A stretch of DNA of 64,000 nt from Desulfovibrio desulfuricans (GCF_024460775.1 NZ_JANFYZ010000008.1:1-64000); one strand, 5' to 3'; shown: positions 42,064-51,223, counted from the first letter of the stretch. The notes: generated by a model from the sequence alone, not told the origin. A program made the numbers and translations.

Positions 42064-45000
42064 ATGACGGAATCACTGTTTTCGGCAGGCGGCTTTCTTG
42101 TGCCGCTTCTCGTGGGCATGGCCCTTATGCTGTATGGCGCGGCGCAGTCCGTGCGACAGCGCAACAATCCCCGCAGCCTGATCCTATGGGGTTCGCTGCA
42201 TGATGCAGGCATTTTCTGCCTGGGTCTTGGAGCAAGCGGCGGCATCAACAGCACGGGCCTGTGGCTTTTTGTGCTGTTCCAGGCAGCCGCACGGCTGCTG
42301 GCCTGGGCCGCTCTTTCACGGCTGACCCCCCCGGCGCTTAATGCACCGGTGCAACTGCAGGATTTGCGCGCCACTGGCAAACGTCAACCCTGGACAGCAG
42401 CCTGCTTCGGCCTTGGCATGCTGGCTGCTGTGGGCGGCTCGCCCTTCCTGGTGCCTGAAGCCCGCATGTTCATCAGTTCTGGCATTCTGGGCAGCATGCC
42501 CGGCGCCATGGCGGCGCTCATGTGCATGGCCATTGCCACCACAGTTCTTATCTGGCTGCATGTGGAAGCAGTGCGGATTGCCGTGCTGGACACCACAGGC
42601 GAAGAAACCCCGGCTTCATGGGCAGCGCCTTCCGGCAATGTTTTTGTGATGCTGGGCCTCGCGGTAGTTGTGGCTCTGTTGGGCCTGTTCAGAGGCCCCA
42701 TCACCGAACTGTTCGCTTCTTCCTACAATGTGGCTGTACCGCATTCGGCAACGCACCCGGCATACTGGTGTTATTACGCCGGTGCGTTCCTGACCGGCAT
42801 CGCATTCCTGGCAAAGTTCGACCGCGCGCCCCTGGTGGGCGTGGCCTTCTCCGCTCTGGCGCTGGCGACCACCATCGCCACGCCTGCGGGTCCCACGGCC
42901 AAACTCTTCCTGGTTATGATCGCCGTTGTGGGTCTGGTCGTCAGCATATACTCGCTGAGCTACATCCACGAACGTCAGGGCCGCTACTGGTTCTTCCTGC
43001 TGCTGACATTCGCATCGCTGGCGGGCATCGTCTCCGCCGCCGACTCGGCGGCCATGTACGGCTACTGGGAACTCATGACCTTCGCCTCCTACTTTCTGGT
43101 GGTGCATGAGAACAACCGCAGCGCCTACAATGCTGGCCTCAAATATTATGTAATGTGCGCGGGCGGCGCGCTGTTCATGCTGCCTGGCCTTCTGTTGCTG
43201 GGCGATCCTTCGCTTTCGTTCGGGCTGATGCAGGGCGCATTTGTGCTCTGCCTGGCTGGCTTCGGCGTGAAAATGGGTCTTGTGCCCCTGCACTCCTGGC
43301 TGCCTGACGCCCACCCAGCCGCGCCTTCCTCGGTGTCTGGTCCCCTTTCGGGTATCATCACCAAGATGGGCGTGTTCGGCATAGTGGCAGTGCTGCTCAT
43401 GCGGCCCATGATCATGGGCATGCCCGGCCTGTTCGGCCTTTCCTGGCTGGGCACCGGCCTTGTGGCCATGGGCGCGGCAACCCTGATCTTTGGCGAGATC
43501 ATGGCTCTGCGCCAGGACGACATCAAACGCATGCTGGCCTATTCGACCCTCGGGCAGATTGGCGAAATCGCCCTGGTGCTCGGCGTAGGCACGTGGCTTT
43601 CGACCACAGGCGCGCTGTGGCACATGCTCAACCACGCCATTATGAAGGACCTGCTCTTCCTTGGAGCTGGCGCTCTCATCATGCGCGCGGGCAGCCGCAA
43701 GCTTGCAGACCTGCGCGGCCTTGGCCGCCAGATGCCGGTGACCGTTGCCTGCATGGGCATCGGCCTTGTGAGCATCATGGGGCTGCCGCCTTTTGGCGCT
43801 TTCTACAGCAAGTTCCTGATGATTCAGGCGGCCGCCGCCGCCGGGCACATCTGGCTGGCGGCCCTGATTCTGGGCGGCTCGCTGGTGGGCCTGATCTACT
43901 ACACGCGCATTCTGAAAACCCTTGTGTTTGAAGAGCGCCCCGCCGACCTGCCCGCCGTGACCGAAGCGCCGCGCAGCATGCAGATCGGCCTGATCATTCT
44001 GGCGGGCATTTGCGTTATCATGGGCCTTGCCCCGCAGCTCGCCATGAACCTTGTGGTGCCGGTGGCCTCCATGTGCTTTACGCCCAACCTCAACGACCCC
44101 GATGTGCTCCTGGCCATGAATGTGTCCTGGCCCATCTTCGTGGTTGTTCCTGTGTTTGGCGCAGTGCTGCCCGCCCTGTTCTACCGTGACCGCAAAAAGG
44201 CCGGATGGGCCAGCGTGGGCGTGTTGCTGTTCACCGCGCTGCTGGTCATCCTGTTTGGCCGCGATCTGGATACGCTTTCCTTCTGCTTTGCCCTGCTGGT
44301 TCCTGTGCTTGGCGCGGTCAACATGGCCTACGCCCTTGGCTACATGGAACACAGCCACCGCCAGTGGCGCTTCTACTGCGCCTTTACCGCCATGTGCGGC
44401 GGCCTGGTGGGTATGGCCGCCAGCCAGTACATGCTGAGCTTCTTCCTGTTCTGGGAAATAATGAGCTCGTGGACGCTGTATCTGGCCATTGCCCATGAGG
44501 GCGACAAGGACTCGCTGCGCGAGGCCTTCAAGTACTTTATCTTCAACGTGTTCGGCGCGGGCTTCATCTTCCTGGGCCTGTGCGTTGTGGGGCCGTTCAC
44601 GCCTTTCAACGCCACCCTGCTCACGGGTGCCGCACCTTACATTCCCCACGGCGCGGCATGGCTTGGCATGGCCCTGCTGGCCGCCGGTTTCCTGATGAAG
44701 GCGGCCCAGCTGCCCTTCCGCATTGACTGGCAGATGCACCCGGCCCTGGCCCCCACGCCTGTTTCCGGCTACATCTCGTCCGTGCTGCTTAAGAGCGCCA
44801 TCTTAGGCCTCATCAAGCTGTTCATGCTCATGGGCGGCGGCTTTATGCTGGCCGGCGTGCTCGGCGGCATGGAGCAGAACATCATCAGCACCGTTGCCAT
44901 GTGGATCGGCGGCATCACCATCATCATGGCTGCCGTGCAGGCCCTGCGCACCAACGTCATCAAGCTTGTGTTCATCTATTCCACTGTGAGCCAGCTTGGG

Positions 45001-45777
45001 TACATGGTGCTGGCGGTTGCCGCTGGCGGCGCGCTGGGTTACGCGGGCGGCATGCTGCACGTGATCAACCACGTGTTCTTCAAGGATCTGCTGTTCCTTG
45101 TGTGCGGCGCAGTCATGTTTGCCACCCACAGGGAAACGCTGGAAGACCTCGGCGGCATTGGCCGCCACATGCCCTTTACCCTTGCCATGTTCGCCATTGC
45201 CGGGCTTTCGGTTGTGGGCGTGCCGCCCACCAGCGGATTCTCGTCCAAATGGCTTATCTACCATGCCCTCATGGAAGCGGGCCAGCCCTTCCTGGCGCTG
45301 CTCTCCCTGATCGGCAGCGTGCTGACCATGGCCTACATCGCCAAATTCCTGCATGCGGCCTTCCTGGGCCAGCCCTCGCCCAACCTGCACGAAGTGCATG
45401 AGGCCCCGCTGATCATGCGCGTGCCCATGGGCATTCTGGCTGCCGGTTGCGTGATCACGGGCGTGTTCCCCGGCCTGGCCCTTGGCCCCATCAACAACGT
45501 ATTGGCTGAATACGGCTTTATGCCGCTCAACGTGGGCCTGTCCGGCGTGCTTTCCGGCCCCGGCGCATGGAACGCCACAGGCATGTTCGTCATGATGGCC
45601 CTTGCATTTGCTGGCGGACGCTGGTTCGTGCTGCGCTTTACCCGCCTGCGCGAAATCGACGTCCACACCTGCGGTCTGCCGGTCGAAACGTCCACCAGCC
45701 GCATGAAGCCCTCCAGCATTTTCGGGGAAATCCTCGGCCTTATGGGCGGCAATAAGCCCGCCAAGGAGAACCGCTGA
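42064..45777 (+). CDS. cooM: CooM: fused two-module antiporter-like membrane subunit
   Basis: A 1237-residue membrane protein made of two NuoL/NuoM/MrpD-like modules (about 1-700 and 740-1237). Each carries a lysine- and histidine-containing channel pattern: His-Ser-Trp-Leu-Pro-Asp-Ala-His-Pro and Met-Leu-Asn-His-Ala-x-x-Lys in the first, Met-His-Pro-Ala-Leu-Ala-Pro-Thr-Pro-Val and Val-Ile-Asn-His-Val-Phe-Phe-Lys in the second. It is the ion-pumping arm of the hydrogenase. Start at 42064 precedes the first helix; 41980 is an alternative with no clear ribosome site. The stop overlaps the cooK start by one base. Confidence 0.93.
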   Translation: MTESLFSAGGFLVPLLVGMALMLYGAAQSVRQRNNPRSLILWGSLHDAGIFCLGLGASGGINSTGLWLFVLFQAAARLLAWAALSRLTPPALNAPVQLQDLRATGKRQPWTAACFGLGMLAAVGGSPFLVPEARMFISSGILGSMPGAMAALMCMAIATTVLIWLHVEAVRIAVLDTTGEETPASWAAPSGNVFVMLGLAVVVALLGLFRGPITELFASSYNVAVPHSATHPAYWCYYAGAFLTGIAFLAKFDRAPLVGVAFSALALATTIATPAGPTAKLFLVMIAVVGLVVSIYSLSYIHERQGRYWFFLLLTFASLAGIVSAADSAAMYGYWELMTFASYFLVVHENNRSAYNAGLKYYVMCAGGALFMLPGLLLLGDPSLSFGLMQGAFVLCLAGFGVKMGLVPLHSWLPDAHPAAPSSVSGPLSGIITKMGVFGIVAVLLMRPMIMGMPGLFGLSWLGTGLVAMGAATLIFGEIMALRQDDIKRMLAYSTLGQIGEIALVLGVGTWLSTTGALWHMLNHAIMKDLLFLGAGALIMRAGSRKLADLRGLGRQMPVTVACMGIGLVSIMGLPPFGAFYSKFLMIQAAAAAGHIWLAALILGGSLVGLIYYTRILKTLVFEERPADLPAVTEAPRSMQIGLIILAGICVIMGLAPQLAMNLVVPVASMCFTPNLNDPDVLLAMNVSWPIFVVVPVFGAVLPALFYRDRKKAGWASVGVLLFTALLVILFGRDLDTLSFCFALLVPVLGAVNMAYALGYMEHSHRQWRFYCAFTAMCGGLVGMAASQYMLSFFLFWEIMSSWTLYLAIAHEGDKDSLREAFKYFIFNVFGAGFIFLGLCVVGPFTPFNATLLTGAAPYIPHGAAWLGMALLAAGFLMKAAQLPFRIDWQMHPALAPTPVSGYISSVLLKSAILGLIKLFMLMGGGFMLAGVLGGMEQNIISTVAMWIGGITIIMAAVQALRTNVIKLVFIYSTVSQLGYMVLAVAAGGALGYAGGMLHVINHVFFKDLLFLVCGAVMFATHRETLEDLGGIGRHMPFTLAMFAIAGLSVVGVPPTSGFSSKWLIYHALMEAGQPFLALLSLIGSVLTMAYIAKFLHAAFLGQPSPNLHEVHEAPLIMRVPMGILAAGCVITGVFPGLALGPINNVLAEYGFMPLNVGLSGVLSGPGAWNATGMFVMMALAFAGGRWFVLRFTRLREIDVHTCGLPVETSTSRMKPSSIFGEILGLMGGNKPAKENR

Positions 45778-46748
45778 TGAGCGACACCCTGCTTGCCATA
45801 CTGCACATGTGCATCTTCCCCGGCGGGGCCTTTGCCCTGCTGGTGGCGATGTTCTTCAAAGGACTTGACCGCCGGGTCGAGGCGCGGCTGCAGCGCCGCG
45901 TCGGCCCCCCGCTGATCCAGCCCTGGCTCGACATCGCCAAGCTGCTGACCAAGGAAACCCTTATCCCCAAAACCGCCTGCCGTTCGGCCTTTTTGATGGC
46001 CCCGGTGTTCGGTTTCACGGGTATGGCCGTGTGCGCGGCCTTTATCCCGATCCCCGGCGTGTTCAACGGCCTGTTCAACATGGGCGACCTGCTGGTGATC
46101 TTCTACCTGCTGCCCATCCCGGCCATGGCCATCATGCTGGGCGGCTCGGCCTCCAGTTCGCCCTACGGCGCTGTGGGCTTCTCGCGCGAAATGATGCTGA
46201 TGCTGGCCTATGAAACGCCGCTGCTCATGATTCTGCTCTCTGTCGCCATGCTTACGGGCAAGGTGCTGAGCGGCGGTGCCTGGGGCGCGGAGTTCTCGCT
46301 GCTCAAGATCGTCGCCATGCAGCAGCAGGTGGGTTCCTTCGGGTTCAACCCGACCATGATCCCAGCTCTGCTGGCCTATCTGATCTTCCTGCCCGGCACC
46401 ATGGGCGTTGTGCCCTTTGATATCCCCGAGGCGGAAACTGAACTGATTGAAGGTCCCCTGCTGGAATACGGCGGCCCCTTGCTGGCCCTGTTCCAGATCA
46501 CGTCCGCGCTCAAGACCTTTGTAGTTTTGGGCCTGGGGGTTGCGCTTTTCTTCCCCGGCACCATATCTGACATATGGCTGGTGAATCTGGTCTGGTTCCT
46601 GCTCAAGTGCCTTGGGCTCATGCTGGTTTCGCTCACGCTGGTCAAATCGGCCACCGGGCGCTTCCGCATTGACCAGGCCTTCCGTTTCTACATAACTGTG
46701 CCCACGGCGCTTGCGCTGTGCAGCCTTATACTGGTCTGGGTGATGTAA
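45777..46748 (+). CDS. cooK: CooK: NuoH-like membrane subunit
   Basis: A 323-residue protein of about eight helices with the NuoH/EchB signatures Arg-Val-Gly-Pro-Pro-Leu-Ile-Gln-Pro and Phe-Asp-Ile-Pro-Glu-Ala-Glu-Thr-Glu-Leu-Ile-Glu-Gly. These acidic residues join the catalytic arm to the ion channel. AAGGAG precedes the ATG at 45777. Confidence 0.95.
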   Translation: MSDTLLAILHMCIFPGGAFALLVAMFFKGLDRRVEARLQRRVGPPLIQPWLDIAKLLTKETLIPKTACRSAFLMAPVFGFTGMAVCAAFIPIPGVFNGLFNMGDLLVIFYLLPIPAMAIMLGGSASSSPYGAVGFSREMMLMLAYETPLLMILLSVAMLTGKVLSGGAWGAEFSLLKIVAMQQQVGSFGFNPTMIPALLAYLIFLPGTMGVVPFDIPEAETELIEGPLLEYGGPLLALFQITSALKTFVVLGLGVALFFPGTISDIWLVNLVWFLLKCLGLMLVSLTLVKSATGRFRIDQAFRFYITVPTALALCSLILVWVM

Positions 46749-46758
46749 GGAGGCCGAC

Positions 46759-47208
46759 GTGTCGCTGGATAACATGCTTAAAAAACTCTCCGTGCGGTCG
46801 CCGTGGCTTTTCCGCATCAACGCAGGCTCGTGCAACGGTTGCGACGTGGAACTGGCAACAACCGCCTGTATTCCGCGCTATGACGTGGAACGCCTGGGTT
46901 GCCGCTATTGCGGCAGCCCCCGCCATGCCGATATTGTGCTTGTGACAGGCCCTCTGACCACCAGGGTGCGTGACCGCGTGCTTAAAGTGTGGAACGAAAT
47001 TCCCGAACCCAAGGTCACTGTGGCGGTGGGCATCTGCCCCATCTCGGGTGGCGTGTTCCGCGAAGGCTATTCCATTGAAGGCCCGCTTGACCGCTACATC
47101 CCGGTAGACGTCAACGTGCCCGGTTGCCCGCCTCGCCCGCAGGCCATTCTTGAGGCTGTGGTGCTGGCGCGTTCCATCTGGCTGAAAAAACTGGGCGTGG
47201 AGGAGTGA
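46759..47208 (+). CDS. cooL: CooL: NuoB-like small hydrogenase subunit
   Basis: A 149-residue protein with the proximal [4Fe-4S] ligands Cys25, Cys28, Cys93 and Cys123 (Gly-Ser-Cys-Asn-Gly-Cys-Asp; Gly-Cys-Pro-Pro-Arg-Pro). It passes electrons to the nickel-iron site of CooH. GTG start after AGGAGG, 10 bases after cooK. The two extra cysteines of NuoB-type tandem motifs are not needed for this family. Confidence 0.94.
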   Translation: MSLDNMLKKLSVRSPWLFRINAGSCNGCDVELATTACIPRYDVERLGCRYCGSPRHADIVLVTGPLTTRVRDRVLKVWNEIPEPKVTVAVGICPISGGVFREGYSIEGPLDRYIPVDVNVPGCPPRPQAILEAVVLARSIWLKKLGVEE

Positions 47209-47209
47209 T

Positions 47210-47788
47210 ATGGCGGGCTTTCTGAAAGTTCTGTTCCGCAATTTGCTGGAAGGTCCAAGTACCGACCCCTTCCCCTTGGGCGAAACCTTCACCCCCGAAA
47301 GGCTGCGCGGCAAGGCTGTTGTGGATCCCGACCTGTGCATGGGCTGCGGCATCTGCCGTCACTCGTGCGCGGCAGGGGCCATCAACATCTCGCCGCTGCC
47401 CGACCGCAAGGGTTTTACCATCACCATATGGCAAAACTCCTGCTGCCTGTGCGCCTCGTGCCGCCATTACTGCCCCACCGGGGCCATGAGCATCACGACC
47501 GACTGGCACACCGCGCATCCGGAATCGGAAAAATTCAACCGCATCGAACAGCAGACAGTTCGCTACGAGCCCTGCGCCGGTTGCGGCGAGCTTATGCGCC
47601 CCCTGCCCAAAAAGCTGGCCGAAAAGCTCTATGCCTATAATGACGAAATCGACAGGGATCTGACGCGCAGGCTCTGCCCCAAGTGCCGCCAGCTTGAGGA
47701 CGCCAAGCGCAATGCCTGCGTACTGCCCGCCGCCAGCGGCGAGGCAGCGGCGACCAGCGTCACTTCTGCCGCTCCCACCAAGGATTAG
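47210..47788 (+). CDS. cooX: CooX: 2x[4Fe-4S] ferredoxin subunit
   Basis: A 192-residue protein with two cluster motifs, Cys-Met-Gly-Cys-Gly-Ile-Cys-x3-Cys and Cys-Cys-Leu-Cys-Ala-Ser-Cys-x3-Cys-Pro, like NuoI/EchF. A second pair of Cys-x2-Cys motifs (Cys-Ala-Gly-Cys-Gly and Cys-Pro-Lys-Cys) follows, possibly a zinc site. It links soluble ferredoxin donors to CooL. Starts one base after cooL. Confidence 0.93.
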   Translation: MAGFLKVLFRNLLEGPSTDPFPLGETFTPERLRGKAVVDPDLCMGCGICRHSCAAGAINISPLPDRKGFTITIWQNSCCLCASCRHYCPTGAMSITTDWHTAHPESEKFNRIEQQTVRYEPCAGCGELMRPLPKKLAEKLYAYNDEIDRDLTRRLCPKCRQLEDAKRNACVLPAASGEAAATSVTSAAPTKD

Positions 47789-47811
47789 CGGTTCATACCC
47801 GCGGAGAACAT

Positions 47812-48351
47812 ATGCAAGAGACAATTAACGGCAACGCCAAAGTCATCGAGGGGCTTTCAGCCCTGTGTACCGAAGACGACGCCGTACATCACAGCACGGA
47901 CAGCTTCGGCAACGCTTTTCACTGGTTCAGGCTGGGTACGCCCCGCATGTTGCAGGATGCCGCCGCCATCATGAGCGAAGCCAAGGCGCGCCTGTGCATG
48001 ACCACTGCTTACAACCGCCGCCAGCTCAGCGAACCCATGCAGGAAGTTTGCTACCACTTTGAGCTGGACGGCGTGGTTTACAACATGACCGTGACCCTTA
48101 ACGGCGAGTGGCCCACCGTGCCCTCCATCACCCCCCTGTTCGCCAATGCCGACTGGCACGAACGGGAAATGATGGAACTATACGGCATTCAGGTTACAGG
48201 CCACCCCAATCCCACGCGCCTGTTTCTGGATGAAGAGCTTGACGCAGGCATTCTCAACGAGGCCGTGCCCCTGTCCATCATGATGAACGGGGCCTGCACC
48301 ACCGACCTCTGGGAACGCATTCTCAATGACAAGGAGCGCAACCATGAGTAA
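47812..48351 (+). CDS. cooU: CooU: NuoC-like hydrogenase subunit
   Basis: A 179-residue soluble subunit with the NuoC/EchD pattern Trp-His-Glu-Arg-Glu-Met-Met-Glu-Leu-Tyr-Gly-Ile, then His-Pro-Asn-Pro-Thr-Arg-Leu-Phe-Leu. It binds the large subunit and helps assembly. Ends 8 bases inside cooH. Confidence 0.92.
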   Translation: MQETINGNAKVIEGLSALCTEDDAVHHSTDSFGNAFHWFRLGTPRMLQDAAAIMSEAKARLCMTTAYNRRQLSEPMQEVCYHFELDGVVYNMTVTLNGEWPTVPSITPLFANADWHEREMMELYGIQVTGHPNPTRLFLDEELDAGILNEAVPLSIMMNGACTTDLWERILNDKERNHE

Positions 48352-49426
48352 CACCTTCACCATGCCTCTGGGCCCCGTACACGTGGCCCTTGAGGAGCCG
48401 GTATATTTCCACCTCACGGTGGAGGGTGAAACGGTTCGCCACGTGGAACTGACCTCCGGTCACGTGCACCGCGGCATGGAAGCCATGGCTACCCAGCGCA
48501 ACCTCGTCAAGAACGTCACCCTTACCGAACGCGTGTGCTCGCTCTGTTCCAACAGCCACTCCTTCACTTACAGCATGGTGGTGGAAAACGTGCTCGGCAT
48601 CACCATTCCCGAGCGCGCCTGCTACCTGCGCGTGGTGGCCGAAGAAATCAAGCGCATTGCCTCACACCTGTTCAACACGGCCATTCAGGCGCATATCATC
48701 GGCTTCAAGTCGCTGTTCATGCACGTGATGGAAGTGCGTGAAATGATGCAGGACCTCAAGGAAACCGTTTACGGCAACCGCATGAACCTGGCGGCCAACT
48801 GCATCGGCGGCGTTAAGTACAACGTCACGCCCGAGCTTTTGGACTACATGCTCAAGACCCTTGCCAAGGTTGAACCGCAGGTGGATGAAATCCGCGAGAT
48901 CTACGCCACCAACGGCATGGTTCTTGGCCGCACCAAGGGCCTTGGCCTGCTGCCCAAGGAAGACGCCGTGCATCTTGGCGTGGTTGGCCCTGTGGCCCGC
49001 GGTTCCGGCGTTGCCATCGACGTGCGCAAGGATTCGCCCTACGCCGCCTACGGCAAGCTGAACTTCAACCCGGTTCTTGAGCACGGCTGCTGCGTGAACT
49101 CACGCACCATGGTGCGGCTGCACGAGATATTTGAATCGTTCAGCCTCATCCGCCAGTGCATCGAAAGGATGCCCGAAGGCGAGGTCACGGCGCCCATGCG
49201 TCAGATCCGCACGGCAGAGGCCTGCGCCCGCACCGAGGCCCCGCGCGGCGAAGTGTTCTACTACATCCGCACCAACGGCACGGATATGCCCTCGCGCCTC
49301 AAATGGCGTGTGCCTTCCTACATGAACTGGAAGGCCCTGGGCGTCATGATGCGTGACTGCAAGGTGGCCGATGTGGCGCTGATAACCAACAGCATCGACC
49401 CCTGCGTTTCCTGCACCGAACGCTAG
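48344..49426 (+). CDS. cooH: CooH: [NiFe] hydrogenase large subunit
   Basis: A 360-residue large subunit with the two Ni-Fe pairs: Cys65-Ser-Leu-Cys68 near the N-terminus and Asp-Pro-Cys354-Val-Ser-Cys357 at the C-terminus. The protein ends just three residues after the last cysteine (Thr-Glu-Arg), so there is no C-terminal extension to be cut by a maturation protease. It evolves or oxidises H2 on the cytoplasmic side. Start at 48344 follows AAGGAG; 48326 is rejected. Confidence 0.95.
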   Translation: MSNTFTMPLGPVHVALEEPVYFHLTVEGETVRHVELTSGHVHRGMEAMATQRNLVKNVTLTERVCSLCSNSHSFTYSMVVENVLGITIPERACYLRVVAEEIKRIASHLFNTAIQAHIIGFKSLFMHVMEVREMMQDLKETVYGNRMNLAANCIGGVKYNVTPELLDYMLKTLAKVEPQVDEIREIYATNGMVLGRTKGLGLLPKEDAVHLGVVGPVARGSGVAIDVRKDSPYAAYGKLNFNPVLEHGCCVNSRTMVRLHEIFESFSLIRQCIERMPEGEVTAPMRQIRTAEACARTEAPRGEVFYYIRTNGTDMPSRLKWRVPSYMNWKALGVMMRDCKVADVALITNSIDPCVSCTER

Positions 49427-49453
49427 GCGTAAAAGGTTTGGAGAGTTTGATCC

Positions 49454-49837
49454 ATGCATGAGGCAACGCTGGTTCAGGGACTGCTGAACATGGCCATCAA
49501 GGCCGTGGAAGACCACAATAAGGCGCATCCGGAATCTCCGGTCAGCCGTATTGCGGAATTTCAGTGCGAACTGGGCCTGCTTGCCTGCGTGGAAGCGCAA
49601 ACGCTCACCGCCTGCTTTGAACTGCTGGCGGAAGGAACCCTTGCCGAGGGCGCAAAGCTTACGCTTGCATGCGCGCCCCTGGCCTGTACCTGCAATCAGT
49701 GCGGACATGAATTCAGCCTGACGCAACGGCATTTCGTCTGCCCAAGTTGCGGCGGCGAAAACATCCACTTCAACGGGGGTCATGGGATGACGCTTATGGC
49801 CCTGCACGTTGCATCCGAGGAAACGGACCATGACTGA
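49454..49837 (+). CDS. hypA: HypA: nickel-insertion chaperone within the coo operon
   Basis: A 127-residue protein with the N-terminal Met-His-Glu nickel site and a zinc knuckle (Cys80/Cys83 and Cys96/Cys99). It delivers nickel to the hydrogenase with HypB. It is placed between cooH and cooF and overlaps cooF by 8 bases. Slightly longer than standard (about 115). Confidence 0.94.
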   Translation: MHEATLVQGLLNMAIKAVEDHNKAHPESPVSRIAEFQCELGLLACVEAQTLTACFELLAEGTLAEGAKLTLACAPLACTCNQCGHEFSLTQRHFVCPSCGGENIHFNGGHGMTLMALHVASEETDHD

Positions 49838-50837
49838 ACATATCCAGGTCGTACCCGACAAATGCCGCGCCTGCCGCCGCTGTGAAGTGGCCTGCATTGC
49901 CGCCCACCACGGCATGAGCTTTAAAGAGGCCATGAAACACCGCGACGAACTGGTTTCGCGCGTACAGGTGGTCAAGGCCGAAGGCTTCAAGACCACCGTG
50001 CGTTGCCACCAGTGCGACCACGCGCCCTGCGCCAACGTGTGCCCCACCGGCGCATTGCAGCAGGATGCCGATGGCCGCATCATCATGCGCGTACAATACT
50101 GTGTTGCCTGTAAGATGTGCATCGCTGCATGCCCCTACGGCACCATCACCCTTGACACCATCGGCATGCCCTCCGTGGACGGCGACGATGGTGAAACCCT
50201 GGCCCAGCGCGCCCGCCGCGAAGTGGCCGTGCGCTGCGACATGTGCCGCGCATGGCGCATGGAAAACGGCAAGCGCATCACCGCCTGCATGGAAGCCTGC
50301 CCGGCCCACGCCCTCTCGCTGGTGCTGGCAGACGGTTCTGTGGTGGAAGCCCCTGCGCCGGAAAAGAAGCCCGCCATGGAAGGCGCGCCGGAAAAACCCG
50401 CCGCTCCAGTGGCAGAACCCGGCCCCCGTGCATCCGTGACCGCTGCTGGCCGCGCCTCTGAAGAGCCTAAGGCTGAGGAAACCAAAGCTGAAGAAGCCAA
50501 GGCTGAAGCCCCTGCCGCCCCAGTGGCGGAAGCGGCGGCTCCGGCCCCAGTTGCGGAGGCTCCCGTAGCGCCCAAAGCCGAGGAACCCAAGGTCGAAGCG
50601 CCTGTGGAAACTCCCGCAGAAGCCCCTGCCGAAGCCAAAGCCGCTCCGGTAGTGGAAGAAGCCCCCGCGCCTGAAGTCAAGGCGGAGCCTGCGGCAGAAG
50701 CCCCGGCAACGGAGCCCGCAACGGCGGCAACACCTGTTGAAACCAAGCCCGTGGCTGCCCCTGCAGCACCCACGGCTGCGGCCTCCAAGCCTGCCAAGAG
50801 CAACAAAAAGGCCACCAAGAAGGGCGGCAAGAAGTAA
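49830..50837 (+). CDS. cooF: CooF: four-cluster ferredoxin with a long Ala/Pro/Glu/Lys tail
   Basis: A 335-residue protein. Residues 1-170 are a polyferredoxin with sixteen cysteines in four motifs (Cys12/15/18/22, 59/62/67/71, 91/94/97/101, 136/139/153/157), as in CooF, which carries electrons from CO dehydrogenase to the hydrogenase. Residues 171-335 are almost wholly Ala, Pro, Glu, Lys and Val, with Glu-Ala-Pro and Ala-Glu-Ala-Pro repeats and a basic Lys-rich end. Rhodospirillum CooF lacks this tail. The tail is probably disordered; it may tether partners. The start is the ATG at 49830, overlapping hypA. Confidence 0.92.
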   Translation: MTEHIQVVPDKCRACRRCEVACIAAHHGMSFKEAMKHRDELVSRVQVVKAEGFKTTVRCHQCDHAPCANVCPTGALQQDADGRIIMRVQYCVACKMCIAACPYGTITLDTIGMPSVDGDDGETLAQRARREVAVRCDMCRAWRMENGKRITACMEACPAHALSLVLADGSVVEAPAPEKKPAMEGAPEKPAAPVAEPGPRASVTAAGRASEEPKAEETKAEEAKAEAPAAPVAEAAAPAPVAEAPVAPKAEEPKVEAPVETPAEAPAEAKAAPVVEEAPAPEVKAEPAAEAPATEPATAATPVETKPVAAPAAPTAAASKPAKSNKKATKKGGKK

Positions 50838-50864
50838 GCGCTTCTGCCCACTCTGCACATTCAG

Positions 50865-50913
50865 GCCTCGGCGCGGCAGTCGGAATATTCCGGCTTCTGC
50901 GCCGAGGCTTTGC
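50865..50913 (+). terminator. Terminator of the coo operon
   Basis: A long hairpin: outer 10-bp stem (50865-50874 with 50899-50908) around an inner 12-base palindrome, then a T-rich tract. Confidence 0.8.
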
Positions 50914-51146
50914 GCTTTATGCAAAGGCCGCACGTTTCCCGCATGCAGCCTCTATAATCATTAGCGCTTGAAATGCTCGCTTACACCAGCCAAAAACCTG
51001 CCTGCTCGCATTTCGTGGCAAGGATTTTCGGGAACATCCTTGCAGAACAGTTAATTCATTTCATTTGCACCCTGTTATAAAATCACCTTAACATACAGCA
51101 TGTTGCTTTGATTTAGCCTGAAATGCGGCTCTGAATTGCAAGTTTT

Positions 51147-51162
51147 TGTGATCTCGGTCACA
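51147..51162. promoter_or_regulatory. Perfect Crp/Fnr-type site TGTGA-N6-TCACA
   Basis: Half-sites 51147-51151 and 51158-51162, 150 bases before the start of a Crp/Fnr gene, so self-regulation is likely. Similar sites are bound by HcpR-type regulators in Desulfovibrio. Confidence 0.75.
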
Positions 51163-51198
51163 GAACATCCCGGGCATTTCTGGTGTATTGCCAGTGTT

Positions 51199-51223
51199 GC
51201 TGACAACAGGCCTTGCTGTCAGC
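51199..51223. repeat. Inverted repeat upstream of the Crp/Fnr gene
   Basis: GCTGACA (51199-51205) and TGTCAGC (51217-51223) with an 11-base centre. Possible operator or hairpin. Confidence 0.35.

Noticed and set aside
42616-44739. 707-codon ORF antisense to cooM
   Set aside because: It lies wholly over the well-recognised cooM reading frame, is rich in His, Gln and Gly as expected for the reverse of a GC-biased membrane gene, and resembles no protein family.
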